A stretch of DNA of 64,000 nt from NCBI GenBank assembly GCA_016648135.1, contig JADDOH010001963.1, positions 62,001-126,000 of the forward strand. The letters are read 5' to 3'. Both the position numbers and the translations under genes were made by a program. The notes beneath the pieces were generated by a model, which had not been told where the DNA came from, did not search any database, and saw only the letters and a program-made list of their open reading frames with translations. This document shows positions 10,120-20,760 of the stretch, piece by piece (positions within the stretch are counted from its first letter, which is position 1; each line of letters opens with the position of its first letter). Source of the stretch: Agrypnia vestita (taxonomy: Eukaryota > Arthropoda > Insecta > Trichoptera > Phryganeidae).

Positions 10120-10435
10120 ATTTATTATTTATTTGCTAGATGTTCGTACCCGGCGTTGCGGTACGAAGGTACGTTAAGGTTAAAGTTGAAAATAAATTTG
10201 TGGGGCGAAACAAAGTTTCCATTGTTTTGCAAAACCTCTAACAAAAACAATGTTTCCATTTAATCAAGGCTGGGATGGATGGGGTATCCAGAGAAGGAAT
10301 GTGGCCTATTTTTTCGCTGGGTCCTCGGGAATATGTATGCAAAATTTGGGTCCGATCGGTCAAACGGTGTACATTTGTATAGAGAACAGACAGACAGACA
10401 TTGAGTTTTATGGGTATAGATTTTAGGAAAAGTTA
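10120..10435 (+). mobile_element. Retroelement 3' tail
   Basis: Contains CGTACCCGGCGTTGCGGTACG, TCCTCGGGAATATGTATGC, GGTCCGATCGGTC and GACAGACAGACATTG, ending GGGTATAGATTT. This is the kind of tail that follows RTE-class LINEs in moths. No coding part is left. Confidence 0.45.
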
Positions 10436-10619
10436 ACAACAAATCTTAAATTAACATACAAGAGGTAAAAAATAGTAAATTATGCCAGTTATTAGCTTTA
10501 CACTTAAAATTGTGATTTTATTGATATTAAATTATTGTTGATTATTGATATTATTGATAAAAATAATGATATTAAAAAACAAAGTGCGACGATGTGACAT
10601 ATTTTTTAGTTTTAATATA

Positions 10620-11083
10620 CAGGGTTATTTGGAAAACATTAATAACCTCTCAGAAATTCCTGCCTTGAGTCGAAAATGTTCAAGCTATTATGACCTAATA
10701 GTTATCAATAAGGAGATATGAGATATGCGACATCAAAGTTTGCATTTGTTTTCAATATTTCCGACTTATTTTTTGTGAAACGTTGGACTATCATTACAGT
10801 AACTTATATCGAATATAAAAAATTCATTCCCTTTAATACAAGTCAAATAAAAAAATATGTTTTGCAATTGGAATTTTTCAGGGTTTTTATCATTTTATTT
10901 AACTTGTATTGAAACAAATGAATTTTTCGTAATCAATATGAGTTACTGTAATGATAGTCCAACGTTTTACAAAAAAATAGTCAGAAATATTGAAAAAAAA
11001 TGCAATCTCTGATATCCCATATCTCCATAACTAAGGCAGGAATATAGTCCTGCGAGGTTATTAATGTTTTCCAAATAATCCTG
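10620..11083. mobile_element. Fold-back MITE copy (TA-flanked)
   Basis: Starts CAGGGTTATTTGGAAAAC after TA (10618-10619) and ends in the inverse (CCAAATAATCCTG) before TA (11084-11085). Left and right halves are inverted copies of each other, as in the type copy at 47631-48155. Confidence 0.8.
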
Positions 11084-11686
11084 TATATTGAGAAGGGGTG
11101 GGAAGGGTGGAGTAGGACGTAGTAAGATTAGGATAAAGGAAAGAAGTGGGAGTATATGGGAATATAAATTGAGTGAACTAGTTAGGGTGCGGTGGCGAAA
11201 TTAATTTTCGTTTAATGACCCGAATAGTCAAGTTAAGGATATCGAAGTGGTTGTAATTAGAGTTAAATGAATTTGTGTATCTGTAGATGAATAAGTTTTG
11301 TTTTGAGGTGGTCTTGAAAAGAGGGAGATGAAAAGTAGGTGACATGTCAAAATATCCAGGATATCCAAAAACTATAGTTTTGAATGTAGTCACTGAGGAT
11401 TACTAATTTAGAATGTATGGATTTCAAGAATTTATGAGAAATATAGGTCTGTCCCTTCGAAAACCATTTTTAAAATCACTATTCCAACCAAAGACAGCCA
11501 TATCCACTCTAACCAATCAACCCTCAAGGAAGTGTCACGTGACAAAATGACTGCTTCATACTAAAGTGAGCGTCGATTTTAGACTGAAACATCACATCAA
11601 GGACAGCAATATCCAATTACGTAAATAGGGAAAGCGGCTACGAAGTGGAACATAACGACATCTATTGAGAAATCATAGCTGCGGTG
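11084..11686. other. No gene seen
   Basis: Mixed sequence. A phrase near 11395-11430 (GATTACTAATTTAGAATGTA) recurs around 25600 and inverted around 41930, so part of it is a dispersed repeat. No supported gene. Confidence 0.4.
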
Positions 11687-11694
11687 GCTGGGAC

Positions 11695-12210
11695 TAGGGT
11701 ATGCAATCCCGATCCCGCGAGATCTCGAGGCACTTTACGAGATCAATCCCGAACCGAAAAATCGGAAGAGATTATCGGGATTGATCAGCATTTTTTATGT
11801 TTTGTATGTTTAATTGTATGTGTCTATAGAGCTTGTAGTGAGTACTTAAAAATTATGTTCATGTCACATTCAAATAATGAAAATAGCTTTGAATAATATT
11901 TGCTGTATTTTATCAACCTAACATAGTAAAAAAAACTACTACTAGTTAGTAGTTTTAATCTAGTACATTGACTGATTGATGCTTGGAAAAACGCCTACAA
12001 AAACTTTAATGCAATGATTAATAATGGACATTTTATTAATATTGCTGGTATAAAAATGCAAGACTTTGTCTTTAATTGCTATTCAGCTCTATAAACAAAA
12101 AAAAACACAGAAGTATTCGGGATCCCGATCCGTAGGGACTTCGCAGGATTGGAAAATCTAATCTCGAGGGATCCCGAAAGGGCGATCCCGACTCGGGATT
12201 GCATTCCCTA
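11695..12210. mobile_element. Non-autonomous hAT element, copy 1
   Basis: Inverted ends TAGGGTATGCAATCCCGA / TCGGGATTGCATTCCCTA. Flanks GCTGGGAC (11687-11694) and GCTGGGAT (12211-12218) form an 8-bp duplication with one change. This is typical of hAT transposons. About 516 bp, no transposase. Related copies at 17081-17914 and 48636-49142. Confidence 0.85.
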
Positions 12211-12224
12211 GCTGGGATATAATA

Positions 12225-12385
12225 TCTTGCGGATGCCGGCAGATAGACTGCCAAAGCGGATGTTCCAGGCGAGACCAGAAGGCAGAAGACCGAGGGGCCG
12301 TCCAAGATAGGAAGAATTGGAACGTCCTATGCGGTGCAGGGACCCTGACACAATAGGATAAGGGGTAGAAGAAGAAGAAGAAGTT
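12225..12385 (+). mobile_element. LINE C-terminal tail
   Basis: Plus frame reads MPADRLPKRMFQARPEGRRP, then RGRPR, followed by a GAAGAAGAAG tail. This is the same basic C-terminus plus microsatellite as at 2755-3060. Truncated remnant. Confidence 0.6.
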
Positions 12386-12419
12386 TCTAATTTTGAAATA
12401 GTGGTTTTGTATGCCCTTC

Positions 12420-13110
12420 CCCATCCAATTTTTTTTTTGGGTCGCAATCCTAGGATTGGTCTGCAACAAGCACTCGCTTTCTCCACTCCTCTCTGTCACC
12501 CGCCAGCCTCTTCATTTCTAGGTAGCTGCTAAAGCGCACATCTCCGATAATCTGGTCTACGTAGCTTAATCTCGGGCGGCCTCTACGGTTGATGTCTTAT
12601 ATTATGGCCTATCAAAATTGTTCGCTATTGGGCGATTCTGTTAAGGAGCCGCCTCTTTTTGCCCACCCTGCTCAACACATCGTTTCGGATATGTTCTGAC
12701 CAATGGATCCTTGACGTGCGCCTGTAGCACCACATCTCAAAGGCCGCTAGCCTCCCGGACATGCTCTGGCTGATGATGATGGTCCATGGACATGTTTTGC
12801 TGCCATACATCAGCACATTCCAGACAAGAGTTTTAATCAAGTTTTTCTGAATCTTTAAAAATGTTGGGGGTTTCAGGGATTTTGGATTTTTTGTCGACTC
12901 TTGCCTGTTGTATTCTCCTTATGATGTCAGCCTCTGAGCGGCCATCTTGGGAAATTTTGCTACCCAAATATGTGAATTCTTTCACTTGTTTGATAGCGAC
13001 GCCATTCAAAACAACATTTGTCAACACCCATTCTTTTCCAACTACCATGCACTTTGTTTTGTCTTTGTTTATTTTCATGTTGTATTTATCTGCCGAAACA
13101 TAAAACCGTA
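12420..13110 (-). mobile_element. LINE reverse-transcriptase 3' half (RTE-like), frameshifted
   Basis: Minus-strand frames give MKINKDKTKCMVVGKE, IKQVKEFTYLGSKISQDGRS, TLVWNVLMYGSKTC, RLAAFEMWCYRRTSRIHW and GRPRLSYVDQIIGDVRFSSY. These are in the order found in RTE-class endonuclease/RT proteins. Frame breaks near 12835 and 12640 separate them. The catalytic palm region is missing. Confidence 0.85.
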
Positions 13111-13640
13111 CTGTAATTGGGATTAAACAAAAGCGCTATATATAATTGTAAGTTTTTCGGTGATGTGATGTGTCTTCAGTGTGCGCACGTCTATTTTTAT
13201 AAAATGGAACAACTGACCCCGATAAACAGACTTCGTGCCTTATTGCATCCCCACATATGGGACTTGCCATCTCTACGCTGCAGACAACAATAGTTCCCAT
13301 CGAGCACGCCTCAGTAGGTAATGGAGACGCGGGTGTTTTCTTATGTCAGTCAGTCATGAAATCAGCCATGTTCTCCTACACTAATGGCCGTGCATTCATC
13401 TTCTAGTATACACACTCTTCGGATGATGACAGTGCATTACTCTCTTTCTTAATTTGGTATTCCATGCGCTTTCGTACAATTGAACCGTTGAAGCTTTGGG
13501 AAGTTAAGTCGGGCCCGAATACAGTCAATACCTAAATTATTTAAAGGTTAAAATACGTTTTCAAAGCGTACTTCATTTCGGAATGACGGCTTCAACACGC
13601 ACACGCTCACTAATTTGAAGACTTCAAAGTGTGCGCTTCA
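13111..13640. other. No gene seen
   Basis: No supported coding frame. The end of the stretch begins the ACTTC/GAAGT-rich repeat described next. Confidence 0.4.
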
Positions 13641-13789
13641 TTTGTAGAAGATACCGAAACATTAAACACTTCGTCTGCTTCAATTAACTACATGAAGTGA
13701 GCTAATTGTAGTACTACACGATTATGCATGTAGCTAAAAATTATCGCATGACGAGAAAATTTGAACGAGTCATTTTATATACATTACAT

Positions 13790-14283
13790 CAACTTCCCTA
13801 ACTAACTAACCACCACGCCGTTTCTCCGCAGGGGTAGGCAGAGAGGATTAAACGCCACACTCGCATACCACTTTTGCTTCGGCCACATTCATACATTTTC
13901 TGAAATAAGTTCTACGGTTGTTGCGGCTTTTAACAGGGCCATCCTCAAGTACTTGTAGGTCATTCGTGGACGCCCTCTATTCCTGTTGCCTTCAACACTC
14001 GCCTCATATATTTTCTTAACCATTCTTTCCTCGTTCATACGTTCCACATGACCAAACCATTCTTTATTCTATCTACTACACTACAGCCAGCATTGCATTC
14101 ACGTCTAATTTGTTCATTCCTCACTATATCGACCAAAGATTTTCCACACAAGCCTCTTGGTGACCGCATTTCCACCGCATTCAGTCTACTTACATTCCTC
14201 TTTTGCCAATTCCAGGCTTCACTTCTACACATCAGGGTTGGCACTAGCACGCAATGGCGTGCTAGTTCCAACCCTGATGTGTA
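13790..14283 (-). mobile_element. RTE-like LINE C-terminus with inverted end
   Basis: The minus strand encodes LMCRSEAWNWQKRNVSRLNA, RLCGKSLVDIV-like and NEQIRRECNAGCSVVDRIK blocks, matching 38780-39250 with frameshifts. The 3' side ends in a TTAGTTAG-type microsatellite. The 5' end forms a 26-bp hairpin (14227-14252 with 14257-14282, one mismatch). Confidence 0.8.
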
Positions 14284-14429
14284 CCGTAAGTAAATCTATT
14301 CAAAAAGACGTGTTTGCTACATCAACATTTACCTTCTACATTTTCACGAGTTTGAACTGTGAAATTTAAAGTGTTTAGTTTGAAGTATGTGTTTGAAGTG
14401 TGCAGTTTGAAGTGTCAAGTTTTAAGTCT

Positions 14430-14560
14430 TCTGTGTATTGTTTTCTGGGATATTCTGCCGTTTATATGTGATCTCTCTGGCCTGAGAGGTCACATATACA
14501 CGGCAGAATATACCAGAAAACTATACACAGAAGATTCTGAAAGGCCGTGAAAACCCAAGA
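14430..14560. mobile_element. Hairpin with family a flanks
   Basis: Arms of about 45 bp (TCTTCTGTGTATTGTTTTCTGG.. and its inverse, 14428-14535) surround a GGCCTGAGAGG centre, and the right side continues GATTCTGAAAGGCCGTGAAAAC as in family a. The hammerhead core is not recognisable here. Confidence 0.5.
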
Positions 14561-14959
14561 ACATGAAGTTTTAAGTGTTTACTTTGAAGTATGAAGTGTA
14601 TGAAGTTTGAAGTATACACTTCTATTAAAAACGTGTGAAGTGTGAACTTCAGTAGAATGAAGTTCTTCATTGTATTACTAAATACAAAGCGGACCCAGCA
14701 CCATCCTAGTATAAATATTTTATGAACATTTTGATATAATTACCTACACAATACATTTTTTATGATTAATAAATAATAAACATAATGACTCAATGATAAA
14801 ATTAATTGTAAATAATATTCAAAACAAAATTAAGAAATAATACAAATATAATATGTTTCACCTAGAAAGGTTTCACGAACTTCTTCATCGCGGCATTTGA
14901 TTTCACTATCTCTATTTAGTCAATCGAAAAAATGAAATCCCTCAGACGTATGTGTGGCA

Positions 14960-15335
14960 AATCAATTTATGATTTATGAGTAAAGAATGCAGATATTAGG
15001 AACGAATGTAAAGCTGATCTTAGCATAATTAATAGAATTAATAAAGATGGTTTGGGCATATTGAGAGAATGAATGAGGAAAGAATGGTAAGAAAGGTATA
15101 TAATGCAAGTGTTGTGCGCCAGTAAGAGAGGGCGACCGCGGAAGACGTGGCATGACCAGATTAACCAGATACTGGAAGATGGTCCCGTTAGAAGCCTCAA
15201 CAACCGGCGAGCTTGCATGCGAAGATGTATGAATGTGGATGAGGCGAGAGTTGTGTCAGGACAGAGGAGTTTGGCGCTCTGTCCTCTCTGCCTACCCCCA
15301 CGGCGATTGGCAGAAGATACCGAAACATTATACAC
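14960..15335 (+). mobile_element. RTE-like LINE C-terminus, plus strand
   Basis: Reading across frameshifts gives KRGRPRKTWHDQINQILEDG, PVRSLNNRRACMRRCMNVDE and ARVV..LSAYPH, the same region as 38780-39250 in the other orientation. Sits between the two copies of the GAAGT-rich repeat. Confidence 0.8.
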
Positions 15336-15339
15336 TTCG

Positions 15340-15445
15340 GAATGTTCTTAGGTTTTCACGGCCACTCAGAATCTTCTGGTTTGCGTCTTCGTCGGAAGGT
15401 CGGAATAACACGGCATAATACCCCAGAAGACCCAAGCCAGAATAT
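15340..15445. mobile_element. Family a scrap
   Basis: Has TTCTTAGGTTTTCACGGCCA, CTCAGAATCTTCTGGTTTG and the AACACGGCATAATACCCCAG block of family a, but the ribozyme core between them is deleted. Confidence 0.55.
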
Positions 15446-16590
15446 TAAACACTTCGTCTACTTCAAAGAACTACATGAAGTGAGCTAATTGTAGTACTAC
15501 AAAATTATGCATGTAGAAGAAGAAATGTAGAGGGGGAAATTACTTCAATTTTTCAAAAACTAAAAATCTATTCATAAAGTCGTTTTTGTTACCTACATCA
15601 ACATTTACTAAATTTTCACGAGTTTGAACTGTGAAATTTAAAGGGTTCAGAGTGTGAAGTATGTGTTAGAAGAGTTTACTTTGAAGTATGAAGTTTGAAG
15701 TGTACACTTCGATTAAAAACGTGTAAAGTGTGAACTTCAGTAGAATGAAGTTCTTCATTGTACTACTAAGTACAAAGCGGACCCAGCACCATCCTAGAGT
15801 GACGTTTACAAAGTATAAATATTTTATGAACATTTGGTATAATTATACAATACACTTTTTATGATTAACTAATAATAAAAAAAAGACTCAATGATAAAAT
15901 AAATTGTAAATAATATTCAAAACAAAATTAAGAAATAATACAAATACAGAGTGTACCAGAGCTAGCAGCAGAAACTTGGCTGGTAGATGGCTTGGCTATG
16001 TTATGAGTCTAAATGTTCAAGCAACCATGATAGTTATGGAGATATGCAGTATCAAAGTTGGCATTTTTTTTTCAATATTTCTGACTTATCTTATGCAAAA
16101 AGTTGAACTATCATTACAGCAACTTACATCAATCATGAAAAATTCATTTGCTTCAATACAACTTAAAGAAAATGATAAAAACTTTGTAAAAATTAACTTT
16201 TTTCAATTTTTGCAAGGTTTTTATCATTTTATTCGACTTGTATTAAAGCAAATGAGTTTTTCATAATCGACATAAGTTACTGTAATGATAGTTCAACCTT
16301 TTGCAAAAAATAAGTAAGAAATATTGGAAAAAAATTCAGACTTTGATATTGCTTATCTCCGTAACTATTGATATTAGGCCATGGTTGCTTGAACATTTTA
16401 GATTCATAAACATAGGCAGGAATCTCCCTGACAAGTTTCTGCTGCTAGCTCTGGTACACTCTGTATAATATGTTTCACCTAGAAACATCTTATATCTAAT
16501 AAAAAAAATTTAAAAAGATTGCGCGAACTTCATCGCGGCATTTGATTTCACTGTATCTATTTAGACCACAGAGAAAATGAAAGATGGACC
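15425..16590. repeat. GAAGT-rich repeat, copy B
   Basis: Second copy of the repeat at 13641-14960, interrupted by a fold-back MITE at 15947-16463. A third, more diverged relative, rich in the same ACTTCAAA / GAAGTGTAC phrases, lies at 31385-31620 and 32010-32175. Confidence 0.7.
15947..16463. mobile_element. Fold-back MITE copy with empty site in the window
   Basis: CAGAGTGTACCAGAGC..GCTCTGGTACACTCTG ends flanked by TA (15945-15946 and 16464-16465). Copy A of the host repeat reads CAAATATAATATG at 14843-14855, the exact uninterrupted site, which fixes both ends and shows TA duplication. This is the CCAGAGCTAGCAGCAG subfamily. Confidence 0.9.
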
Positions 16591-16944
16591 GTTTCCCAGC
16601 GAACAGAGCGCCCTGCATATGCGGGTAGCTAAATGGTTGTGCGCGGATGAGCGACTGCATGAGCATCTGCATGACGAGAATCTGCATGAGCAGTTGGCCG
16701 AGATCAGAACCTTCGATTAATCTTGCGCGTCAGTGTTTTTCAACCTTTTTGAATACGCGACCCCTTTACAAGTAAAAAAATCTGATGAGCTCCCAGGTCC
16801 AAAATAAAACTATGTCCGTGATTTAAAAAGCTTTAAGGTACTGATACACACGCTTATTAGTAGCACGTGAGCATGCGCGGTATTATTCTTTAGCCCGCGC
16901 TTATTAGTGGCATGTCTGTACGCAAATTGCTAGTAATAAGCATT

Positions 16945-17060
16945 CATTATAACAAGTTTCACCTCGATTCGATCACGGGAAGAGGGTTCAAAATCGATCC
17001 AAAGTTTTTCGTCAGAGAAGCAAGCAAGCAGACGCTACGAGTTAAAAGAAAGGATGTAAA
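16945..17060. mobile_element. ACTCCC-ended element, fragment
   Basis: Contains AAAATCGATCCAAAG and CGCTACGAGTTAAAAG as in copy 2, with the terminal block mutated to AAAGGATGTAA. Left part missing. Confidence 0.55.
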
Positions 17061-17501
17061 TAAAGGCGCACAGCCTTCTCGAATGCAATCCCGATCCCGC
17101 GAGATCTCGAGACACTTTACGAGATCAATCCCGAACCGAAAAATCGGACGGGATTATCGGGACTGATCAGCATTTTTCATGTTTTTTTTGTTTAATTGTG
17201 TCTGTCTATATAGCTCTTAGTAAGTACTTAAAACTTATGTTCATGTCACATTCAAATAATGAAAATAGCTTTGAATAATATTTGCTGCATTTTATCAACC
17301 AAACATAGTAATAAAAACTGCTGCTAGTTAGTAGTTTTTACTCTACTACATTGAATACGTGCTTGGAAAAACGCCTACAAAAACTTTAATGCAATGATTA
17401 ATAATGAACATTTTAAAAATTGCTGATATAAAAATGCAAGCATTGTCGTTAATAACAGAATGTTAGTAAACTTAGTAAAAACCACTACCAGATTTACGGT
17501 C

Positions 17502-17535
17502 TACCGGTTTCGAGACGTACCCGTCTCTTCGTCAG
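17502..17535 (-). ncRNA. Hammerhead-ribozyme-like motif (family b, left arm)
   Basis: Minus strand: GGTC then CTGACGA, an extra A, stem GAGACG/CGTCTC with loop GGTA, GAA, palindrome ACCGGT, A (predicted cleavage base), then GACC. GGTC/GACC form a perfect 4-bp stem I. All invariant hammerhead positions are present except for the extra A before stem II. Confidence 0.7.
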
Positions 17536-17662
17536 GACCAACACTACACTACTACATTCGCAACACTATACATCCCAACCAAAGTATTGTCAAACTATGA
17601 CCACTATTTGTTTTGTTTGTTGGGGTGTACAGTGTTGCGAATGTAGTAGTGTAGTGTTGGTC

Positions 17663-17696
17663 CTGACGAAGAGACGGGTACGTCTCGAAACCGGTA
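17663..17696 (+). ncRNA. Hammerhead-ribozyme-like motif (family b, right arm)
   Basis: Same motif as the left arm on the plus strand. Stem I here is GGTC/GATC, with one G-U wobble. Confidence 0.7.
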
Positions 17697-17944
17697 GATC
17701 GTAAATCTGGTAGTGGTTTTTACTAAGTTTACTAACATTCTATTATTGTGTCTAACCACAAAGTTAATGCTTTATAATATTGTCGTTAATTGGTATTCAG
17801 CTCTATAAACAAAAAAAAACTCAATATTATTCGGGATCCCGATCCGTCGGGATTCAAAATTCTAATCTCGAGGGATCCCGAAAGGGTAATCCCGACTCGG
17901 GATTGCATTCCCTAGTCGCGACCAACAGGTTGAAAAACACTGTT

Positions 17945-18175
17945 GTACGTAATAGTCTTCCGCGGCTGCCGTGCGACGCACCGCTCTCGTCTCCACCAGT
18001 CCACAGCGCGTACATCATTCGCATTGGACCAAATCGTTCCTGTACCGGGCATGGTTCATGTATCCGGGCACCGGCGCGGGCGGCAGCTAACCTGCCGAGA
18101 GTTCCAAGTTGAAATCTGTGATCAGCGAGCGACGTTTTATACGGGCGATTGGACACACGCTCATTAGCATGTACA
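17945..18175. other. GC-rich segment, no gene identified
   Basis: Moderately GC-rich DNA right of the SPIN-like hAT. Open frames of up to 110 codons run on into flanking repeats and have no motif. Nothing supported. Confidence 0.3.
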
Positions 18176-18179
18176 GGGT

Positions 18180-18430
18180 TATTTCTTCATTTTGGAACAA
18201 GTCAAATAAAATGATTAGAACGTTGCATAAACTTGAATAATATTTTTTTGAAAAGTTTTTAGAATTTTAAATGTGGTTGTTCTTGGATGGAATCGGTGAA
18301 CGTTGCATTGTGTAAAGCGATTACTTAAGCCAGCCAGGACGGATCTTAAGCCCTGTGGATGCCCAATAAAAGCTTACATGCTTGCTCTATAATCCTGTCT
18401 ATGATGTATCTAATTAATTATTATTAATTT
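18180..18430. repeat. Dispersed repeat (GAACGTTGCATTGTG family)
   Basis: Matches, inverted, 30400-30500 plus 30776-30850, where a LINE tail splits it. Related phrases occur at 36365-36450 and 41645-41700. It contains TTTTAAATGTGGTTGTTC and AGCCAGCCAGGA blocks. Probably another TA-type MITE. Confidence 0.5.
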
Positions 18431-18438
18431 ATATTAAA

Positions 18439-18977
18439 CAGGGTTAATAGGATAACATTGATAACCTCGCAGGACTATATTCCTGCCTTGATTATGAGTC
18501 TAAAATGTTCTAGCTATCATGACCTAATATCAACAGTTATGAAGATATGCGACATCAAAGTTTGCATTTTTTTTCAATATTTTTGGCATATTTTTTTACA
18601 AAACGTTGCACTATCATGACAATAATTTAAATCGGTCACGAAAAAGTCATTCATTTCAATAAAAGTTAAATATAATAACAAAAACCTTGAAAAAACTCCA
18701 ATTGGAAAACATTCCAATTGGAATTCGAAGGTTTTTGTTATTTTATTTGACTTGAATTAAAGGGAATGAATTTTTCATATTCGATACAAGTCTGTACTGA
18801 TGGTAGTCCAACGTTTTACAAAAAGTAAGTCAGAAATATTTTAAAAAAATGCAAACTTTGATGTCGCATATCTCCGTAACTACTGATATTAGGTCATGAT
18901 ATCTTGAACATTTTCGACTCGTAATCAAGGCAGGAACATAGTCTTGCGAGGTTATTAATGTTTTCAAAATAACCCTG
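18439..18977. mobile_element. Fold-back MITE copy
   Basis: CAGGGTTAATAGG.. to ..AAATAACCCTG. The two halves are inverted copies meeting near the ATTCCAATTGGAAT centre at about 18710. Same family as 47631-48155. Confidence 0.8.
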
Positions 18978-18984
18978 TACAACG

Positions 18985-19300
18985 CAGTTGACAATGAGAG
19001 ATGCAAGTATTTACGTTGCTGGAACGAAATTAGAGAAGGTACAAAGCACTGTACGCTTGGGCTGCAATGTATATGAAAGACGGGATCCTTCTGCTGACAT
19101 GAAATGCCGCATCGAGTAGGCTCATGCAACCTTTATCATCTCAACATTGGATTATGAATGCGAATGGTCTCATGCTACGTGTTCTCGATATTGTGTTATG
19201 GACGCTCACCGAAGAATAGGCACGAAGACAGTATTGAAGAATTAAAGAATAAGTGACTTCAGAGAAGAAAATATTTTCAAAGGATTCTAAATAATTGTTG
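18985..19300. other. No gene seen
   Basis: No recognisable coding frame or repeat end. A short minus frame (CGISCQQKDPV..) has no support. Confidence 0.35.
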
Positions 19301-19450
19301 GAAGAATATTTTTTCTTCTGAATGAAGGTTTGAACTTTGTGGTGATATTATTATTACAATAAAACACAAATCACTTTAAGTACTCCACTTTATTAGAAAT
19401 AAAATCTACGTGTTTCGAGAACAATGTTCTCTTCTTCGGGATTGTCACAT
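19300..19450 (-). mobile_element. Ribozyme family c, single decayed arm
   Basis: Inverse of the right half of 62215-62473, including TTTTTTCTTCTGAATGAAGG, TTGTGGTGATATTATT and the motif GAGAACATTGTTCTCGAAAC. The core reads CCGAAGA instead of CTGAAGA, so it is probably inactive. Confidence 0.6.
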
Positions 19451-19459
19451 AATAAAAGC

Positions 19460-19910
19460 AGGAGCATACCCGAATCAAATAATTACTTAGACTTAGAATA
19501 TACCAATAGAATTAATTACTGTTTAATGGAATAAATTTTTACATATGTTTTGTTCCCCATGAATTATATATATTTATTTATTTTAAAGTATGTATACTAA
19601 TTATTGTTTATTATCTTTTAAAATACGTTTTGGTTTTATCTTTTATATTTATTTTTTTGTTTATTTTATCTTCTTATCTTATTTATCTAGTATATTGATT
19701 TAATTTATCTGTATTTTAAAGGCTTTTAATTATTACTATTTGCTTGTGTACATTATATTCTTACATTTTATACTGCTCATTTATCTTAAATATATTCTAT
19801 TTATGTTATTGTTTTTAATTATTTACATGTTTTATGTTAGGTATATAAAAATCCTTTTAATTTTCTTGTACTGTAAAAGCCCACTAGACGTTTATTAATA
19901 ATAAATAAAT
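19460..19910 (+). mobile_element. LINE 3' tail
   Basis: AT-rich tail ending GTAAAAGCCCACTAGACG and TTATTAATAATAAATAAAT. Aligns with 58385-58550. Confidence 0.6.
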
Positions 19911-20540
19911 AATATGCTGTTTGCAAATGTCGGTTCGCGACAAATTGCATCCCCCATCCCAATATTATCGTCAAATGAAAACAGAATTAAAGGCTATTTA
20001 CTACTACTTCTTACTAATACAATATGCCTTTGTTTATAATCATTGTTTTACAATTCAATTCTATTTTCTACTAGGTGAATGCATATTTCTAACTCGAGGT
20101 AGTTAATACAAGTGTCATAGCTGATGCATTTATAGAAATAGATTATGAGGTCTAGTCGCATTAAGAGTACTCGAGAGTATGGTAGACGCTAAGGAATTGG
20201 AAAAAAAAAGTTCTCATAGCCAACTTGATAGCCAGCGTCCGTTGAATGGAGAACGGATAGCACATAAAAATAAACAAGAAAAAGTAAAGATTTTTAATGA
20301 AAATCTTCGACCGTATGTATCTAATGGATGATAGTGAAAGAAGGTCTCTCGAAGACCCTGCCAGCAGCGCGTTTTGTTGCGAAGGAAAGGAAAAATGGCA
20401 GATAGGGGAAAGCTCGCCAGACATGGAGGATAGGAGGGGGAAAAAAACTGTCGCAGACCAACAGGCAGTACTATCTGACCCATAATGGGCGGCTACAAAC
20501 AGCGTGTGTTCCCTGTGTTATGGGCGGCTGATGTAGAACT
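19911..20540. other. No gene identified
   Basis: Overlapping frames of 60-90 codons on both strands between 20160 and 20485 have no recognised domain. Nothing supported. Confidence 0.35.
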
Positions 20541-20554
20541 CACCAACCCGTCTG

Positions 20555-20760
20555 GCAAGCGTGGTGTTTTAAATGCCAAACTTCTTCCAAATTAAATGAA
20601 CCCAAACTCCGAAGGATGATAGGGTATGGATGAAGCATATATCCAGCAGTGGAGAGATTGAAGGAGAAGTACCTTTTATGGATGGAACCAACTTCGGTGG
20701 AGGCAGGAAGTGATCGAGCAACGGTGGTGTCGCTTAGCACCTTCCTGAGTCCGGGGCGCC
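20555..20760 (+). mobile_element. Possible Harbinger transposase scrap
   Basis: Plus frame reads RVWMKHISSSGEIEGEVPF. Harbinger transposases often have R.W......R...GEY near their N-terminus. It is a weak match without visible ends. Confidence 0.3.

Larger units (their letters stand above)
13641..14960. repeat. GAAGT-rich repeat, copy A
   Basis: Matches 15425-16590 almost base for base outside inserted elements: the AACACTTCGTCTGCTTCAA region, the CACGAGTTTGAACTGTGAA region, the AAGCGGACCCAGCACCATCC region and the AATATGTTTCACCTAGAAA region. Copy A is interrupted by a LINE (13790-14283) and a hairpin of family a flanks (about 14430-14560). Copy A keeps the empty site of the MITE found in copy B. 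Confidence 0.75.
17454..17778. mobile_element. Ribozyme-bearing inverted-pair element, family b
   Basis: Two inverted arms of about 110 bp around a spacer of about 70 bp, plus a unique right tail (ATTATTGTGTCTAACCAC..TAAT). It is bounded by a perfect 12-bp direct repeat ATTGTCGTTAAT (17442-17453, 17779-17790). The hAT copy at 48636 has the uninterrupted site (inverted, about 48770-48785). Each arm has a hammerhead motif. The tail also occurs alone at 37264-37310. Confidence 0.85.
17081..17914. mobile_element. Non-autonomous hAT element, copy 2
   Basis: Same family as 11695-12210. The right end ATTGCATTCCCTA is intact and followed by GTCGCGAC, the left end lost its first bases (GAATGCAATCCCGA). 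The body is split by the ribozyme fold-back at 17454-17778. Confidence 0.75.
16731..17942. mobile_element. hAT element (SPIN/Charlie-like ends) with nested insertions
   Basis: The left end CAGTGTTTTTCAACCTTTTT.. and the right end ..AGGTTGAAAAACACTG are inverted. An ACGCGACCCC block follows the left end, as in SPIN/Charlie-like hATs. Flanks TTGCGCGT and TTGTACGT match at 6 of 8 bases. Inside it are an ACTCCC fragment, the hAT at 17081-17914 and, within that, the ribozyme element 17454-17778. No transposase. Confidence 0.75.

Noticed and set aside
12420..13110. Functional reverse-transcriptase gene
   Set aside because: At least two frame breaks and no catalytic palm motif. All LINE pieces in the window are truncated or frameshifted.
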